Assembly (NCBI GenBank): GCA_949284415.1
Contig: CASDVM010000012.1
Span: forward strand, 62,001 to 126,000
Origin: an uncultured bacterium
GTDB taxonomy: Bacteria; Cyanobacteriota; Vampirovibrionia; Gastranaerophilales; Gastranaerophilaceae
Length of the DNA stretch: 64,000 bases
Direction of reading: 5' to 3'
Of the stretch, positions 60,973 to 64,000 are shown one piece after another. The position numbers and the translations under genes were made by a program. Position 1 is the stretch's first letter. Each line of letters starts with the position of its first letter. The notes under the pieces were generated by a model. The model saw only the letters and a program-made list of their open reading frames with translations. It did not search any database and was not told the origin of the DNA.

Positions 60973-63900
60973 ATGTTCAAAATTAATGCGCCTGAAAATA
61001 ACGAAAATTATTCTTTGTTTGAAAGATTTCTTGCAAGGTCATATTCTTTTGCCGTTACCGGTTTGACAACTCTTTTAAGGTTATTGCTCGTTACAAAAAT
61101 AAAAAAGATTACTGACAAAAAAATTCTTGTAATAACTTCAACCGAGCAAAATGCATTAAAATACCAAAATGATCTTTTAAAAGCTTTCGGTGAAAAATCA
61201 GAGCTTATGCCGTTCCAAAATATTTCAATGTACGAGACCGTATCTCCCAACAGATACGATTACGCAGAGCAGATACGCATTTTATCCGAACAGCCCGATA
61301 TTGTTATAGCACCTGTTAAAGCTATGCTTGAAAAATTTCCTGATAAAAAGTTCTTTGAACAAAATTCAATTACAATAAAAATCGGGGATGAAATTGACAC
61401 AAAAGAACTTGCACAAAAGTTCATTGATTTAGGCTACAAACGCTCAACAATGGTTTCCGACATCGGAGAATTCAGCATACGCGGAGATATCATAGATTAT
61501 TATTCTCTTGACAAACATCCCGTAAGAATTGAGCTGTGGGGGGATGAAATTGTTGATATAAGATACTTTAACAATGAAACACAAAAATCCGTTGAAAAAC
61601 TCCAAACCTCAAAAATTATGCCGATGTATAAATTTACGATTGAAAAAGGAATTCCGTCTGAAATCAAGCCTGAAGATGATGAGGGGTATTTCGAAGGCAT
61701 TGAAGTTTATCAAAATTATTTTAATGATAATTTTGTGAGTATTTTGGATTATTTTAATGATTATATTCTTGTTTTTGACGAAACTTCGGAAATTTATACA
61801 AAGTATGAAAATTTAGATAAAAATTTTGAAGAACAGCTTCAGGAAAATTTAAAACTGGGACTGAACATTGATTTAAAAGGCCGCAATCACATTCCTTTTG
61901 AAGAATTTATACAAAAGTGTGCAAGTTTTGTAAAAATAGGATTAAACAATTTTCTTGACGGCGATATGGATGAGATAATTGAATTTAACACTCAAACCGT
62001 TCAAAATTTTGGTGCAAAACTTGATGATATTGCAAATTTCATAATTTCAAAAAACGATTACAGAATCATAATTGCAACTGATTACCCTGAACGTGTAAAA
62101 GAAATTCTTGCAGATTACAATATTTTTGACATTGAATACAACGAAAGTATATCATCTCACGGCTGTATTCTGGAAGATTTTAAAACCGTAATTATCACGG
62201 ACAGAGAACTTTTTAACAAACGCACAAAAGAAATTACGGCGGCAAAACGTTCGTATTATAAAGAAAAACCTGAATATATCGAAAATATTAACGACATAAA
62301 AGAAGGCGAATACGTTGTTCACAGCATCCACGGAGTCGGAATTTACAAAGGACTTTCGCAGCAGGAAATTGACGGACAGCTTAAAGATTACCTTACAATT
62401 GAATACGCCAATAAAGATAAACTGCATATTCCCGCAGAACAAATAAACCTTCTTGTGCGTTATAGAGGCTCCGGTGCTCTAAAACCGAAACTTTCCAGAA
62501 TGGGCGGAAAAGACTGGGAAAACACCAAAACCCGTGTCAAAAAAGAAGTTGAACAGGTAGCTTATGATTTGTTAAGGCTTTATGCTAAGCGAAAAATGCA
62601 AAAGGGTATACAATTCCTCCCCGACACCGCATGGCAGGTTGAGATGGAAGAAGCTTTTGAATACACTGAAACCCCCGATCAAATGAAAGCTGTAAATGAT
62701 GTTAAAACCGATATGGAAAGTGATTGTCCTATGGACAGATTAATCTGCGGAGATGTAGGTTTCGGGAAAACTGAAGTTGCAATGCGCGGAATTTTCAAAG
62801 CCGTAACATCGGGCAAACAGGCTGCAGTTGTTGTTCCGACAACAATTCTTGCGTTTCAGCATTTCCAAACAATCAGCGAAAGATTTAAACCGTTCGGGGT
62901 TAATGTGGAACTTCTATCCCGCTTCCGCTCGCAAAAAGAACAAAAAGAAACAATAAAACATCTTGCAACAGGGCAATGTGATGTTGTTGTAGGAACGCAC
63001 AGATTATTACAGGACGGTATAATTTTCAAAGATCTCGGACTTCTTGTAATAGATGAAGAACACCGGTTCGGAGTCCGCCATAAAGAAAAATTAAAACAAT
63101 TCCGCGAAAATATTGATATTATTACAATGTCCGCAACACCTATTCCGAGAACTCTTTATATGTCGCTTTCAGGTATTAAAGATATGTCCATAATTAACAC
63201 TCCGCCTAAAAACAGGCTCCCGATAAAGACTTATGTCGGGGAATGGAATGATAATCTGGTTAAAAATGCAATAATTCATGAGCTTGATCGTGAAGGGCAG
63301 GTATTTTACCTTTATAACCGGGTTGAAACAATTGACGAATTCAGAATGCAGCTCCAAAAACTTATTCCCAATGCACGCATTGCAATCGGACACGGACAAA
63401 TGGATGAAAAAACTCTGGAAAAAGTAATTATTGATTTTGCCAACCGCGAATATGATATTCTTCTTGCAACAACCATTATTGAAAACGGAATTGATATCCC
63501 GAACGCCAACACAATGATTATACATAATGCCGACAAATTCGGACTTGCCCAGCTATATCAGCTCAGAGGACGTGTAGGACGTTCGCAAAGACAGGCATAC
63601 TGTTACTGCCTTTACACAAAATCAAAAGAAATTACCTCAGATGCCGTTCAAAGATTAAAAGCAATAAAAGAATTTACAAATCTCGGAAGCGGCTACCAGA
63701 TAGCCATGCGCGATGTCGAAATCCGCGGAGTAGGAAATATCTTAGGCACCAAACAGCACGGGCATATGGTAAATGTCGGCTTTGACACTTACTGCCGGCT
63801 TCTTGAAGAAACAGTGCAGGAGCTTCAAGGACAGGCTGTTGACAAAACGGAACCAACTATTGTTGATATAAATGTAACAGCCTTTATTCCTGATGAATGG

Positions 63901-64000
63901 GTAGGTTCAAAAGAACAAAAAATGATTGAATATAAACGTCTGGCGGATGTAAAATCAGATGTTGAACTGGATTATATAACAGAAGAATGGAAAGACCGCT
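60973..64000 (+). CDS. mfd: Transcription-repair coupling factor (3' end cut)
   Basis: Mfd removes stalled RNA polymerase and recruits UvrA. About 1009 residues are visible of a usual 1100 or more. They include the UvrB-like N-terminal part (KILVITSTEQNALKYQNDLL, MPFQNISMYETVSPN), the RNA-polymerase-interacting domain (GEYVVHSIHGVGIYKGLS), and the helicase core. The core shows Walker A GDVGFGKTEVAMR, Walker B DEEH and RGRVGRSQRQAYCY. The C-terminal D7 domain lies outside the window. The start is ATG 60973, with an extended -10 box six bases upstream and no Shine-Dalgarno. Confidence 0.95.
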   Translation, partial: MFKINAPENNENYSLFERFLARSYSFAVTGLTTLLRLLLVTKIKKITDKKILVITSTEQNALKYQNDLLKAFGEKSELMPFQNISMYETVSPNRYDYAEQIRILSEQPDIVIAPVKAMLEKFPDKKFFEQNSITIKIGDEIDTKELAQKFIDLGYKRSTMVSDIGEFSIRGDIIDYYSLDKHPVRIELWGDEIVDIRYFNNETQKSVEKLQTSKIMPMYKFTIEKGIPSEIKPEDDEGYFEGIEVYQNYFNDNFVSILDYFNDYILVFDETSEIYTKYENLDKNFEEQLQENLKLGLNIDLKGRNHIPFEEFIQKCASFVKIGLNNFLDGDMDEIIEFNTQTVQNFGAKLDDIANFIISKNDYRIIIATDYPERVKEILADYNIFDIEYNESISSHGCILEDFKTVIITDRELFNKRTKEITAAKRSYYKEKPEYIENINDIKEGEYVVHSIHGVGIYKGLSQQEIDGQLKDYLTIEYANKDKLHIPAEQINLLVRYRGSGALKPKLSRMGGKDWENTKTRVKKEVEQVAYDLLRLYAKRKMQKGIQFLPDTAWQVEMEEAFEYTETPDQMKAVNDVKTDMESDCPMDRLICGDVGFGKTEVAMRGIFKAVTSGKQAAVVVPTTILAFQHFQTISERFKPFGVNVELLSRFRSQKEQKETIKHLATGQCDVVVGTHRLLQDGIIFKDLGLLVIDEEHRFGVRHKEKLKQFRENIDIITMSATPIPRTLYMSLSGIKDMSIINTPPKNRLPIKTYVGEWNDNLVKNAIIHELDREGQVFYLYNRVETIDEFRMQLQKLIPNARIAIGHGQMDEKTLEKVIIDFANREYDILLATTIIENGIDIPNANTMIIHNADKFGLAQLYQLRGRVGRSQRQAYCYCLYTKSKEITSDAVQRLKAIKEFTNLGSGYQIAMRDVEIRGVGNILGTKQHGHMVNVGFDTYCRLLEETVQELQGQAVDKTEPTIVDINVTAFIPDEWVGSKEQKMIEYKRLADVKSDVELDYITEEWKDR

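Noticed and set aside
1-64000. Search for rRNA, tRNA, transposase, integrase, plasmid or replication origin
   Set aside because: None could be supported by eye; phage genes at 17.2 and 46.2 kb lack an integrase or attachment repeats nearby.

Overview
The window is about 64 kb of AT-rich bacterial chromosome (roughly one third G+C by eye) with dense coding on both strands. The best fit is an anaerobic gut member of the Gastranaerophilales (Vampirovibrionia/Melainabacteria, the non-photosynthetic sister group of Cyanobacteria). This is an inference. It rests on prepilin cores of the form FTLAE(I/V)LITLGIIG, the [FeFe]-hydrogenase maturase HydF, a matrixin-type protease of a kind also met in cyanobacteria, many TPR proteins, and small lineage-type proteins with an N-terminal INFTG motif. 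No rRNA, tRNA, CRISPR array or transposase gene was seen. No stretch longer than 300 bases lacks a gene.

Layout. 1-6.4 kb: TonB-like C-terminus, sigma-like regulator with a zinc-ribbon/STAND/TPR protein, a divergent XRE pair, and a GGGtGRT/NifU-like Fe-S pair. 6.4-11.5 kb: a minus-strand signalling cluster (HD-GYP, TPR, two LuxR-type response regulators, pentapeptide protein). 11.6-17.1 kb: glycosyltransferase, an M48 peptidase homologue without its zinc motif, two zinc-finger proteins, phosphohexomutase, pheA, acpS. 17.2-18.4 kb: a two-gene phage tail-fibre cassette. 19-25.4 kb: tyrS, cysE, hypotheticals, a WecA/MraY-type transferase, glyA. 25.4-31.3 kb: the dTDP-rhamnose genes rfbA, D, B and C, with two tandem glycosyltransferases carrying G10 tracts, and a small HTH pair between rfbA and rfbD. 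31.4-42.3 kb: two prepilin-like genes each divergent from an XRE regulator, gyrA, a HEPN/MNT pair, TPR and methyltransferase genes. 42.5-50.9 kb: small proteins, a large TPR protein, a second phage-like gene, mnmE, hydF, rpsO. 51-60.9 kb: matrixin protease, ruvC, a second HTH pair, grpE-dnaJ-propeller-methyltransferase, murA. 60.9-64 kb: mfd, cut by the window end.

Three patterns cut across the genes. (1) Fourteen genes, including mnmE, ruvC, acpS and mfd, have a -10 box (often extended TGnTATAAT) placed 6 or 7 bases before the start codon and no Shine-Dalgarno, so they look leaderless. (2) Two unlinked phage-derived loci share a promoter and leader (ACACGTGGTATAAT core). (3) Several dispersed palindromic repeats have entered or extended coding sequence, most strikingly the 163-residue leader of one prepilin. 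The two G10 tracts suggest phase-variable surface glycosylation next to rhamnose synthesis.
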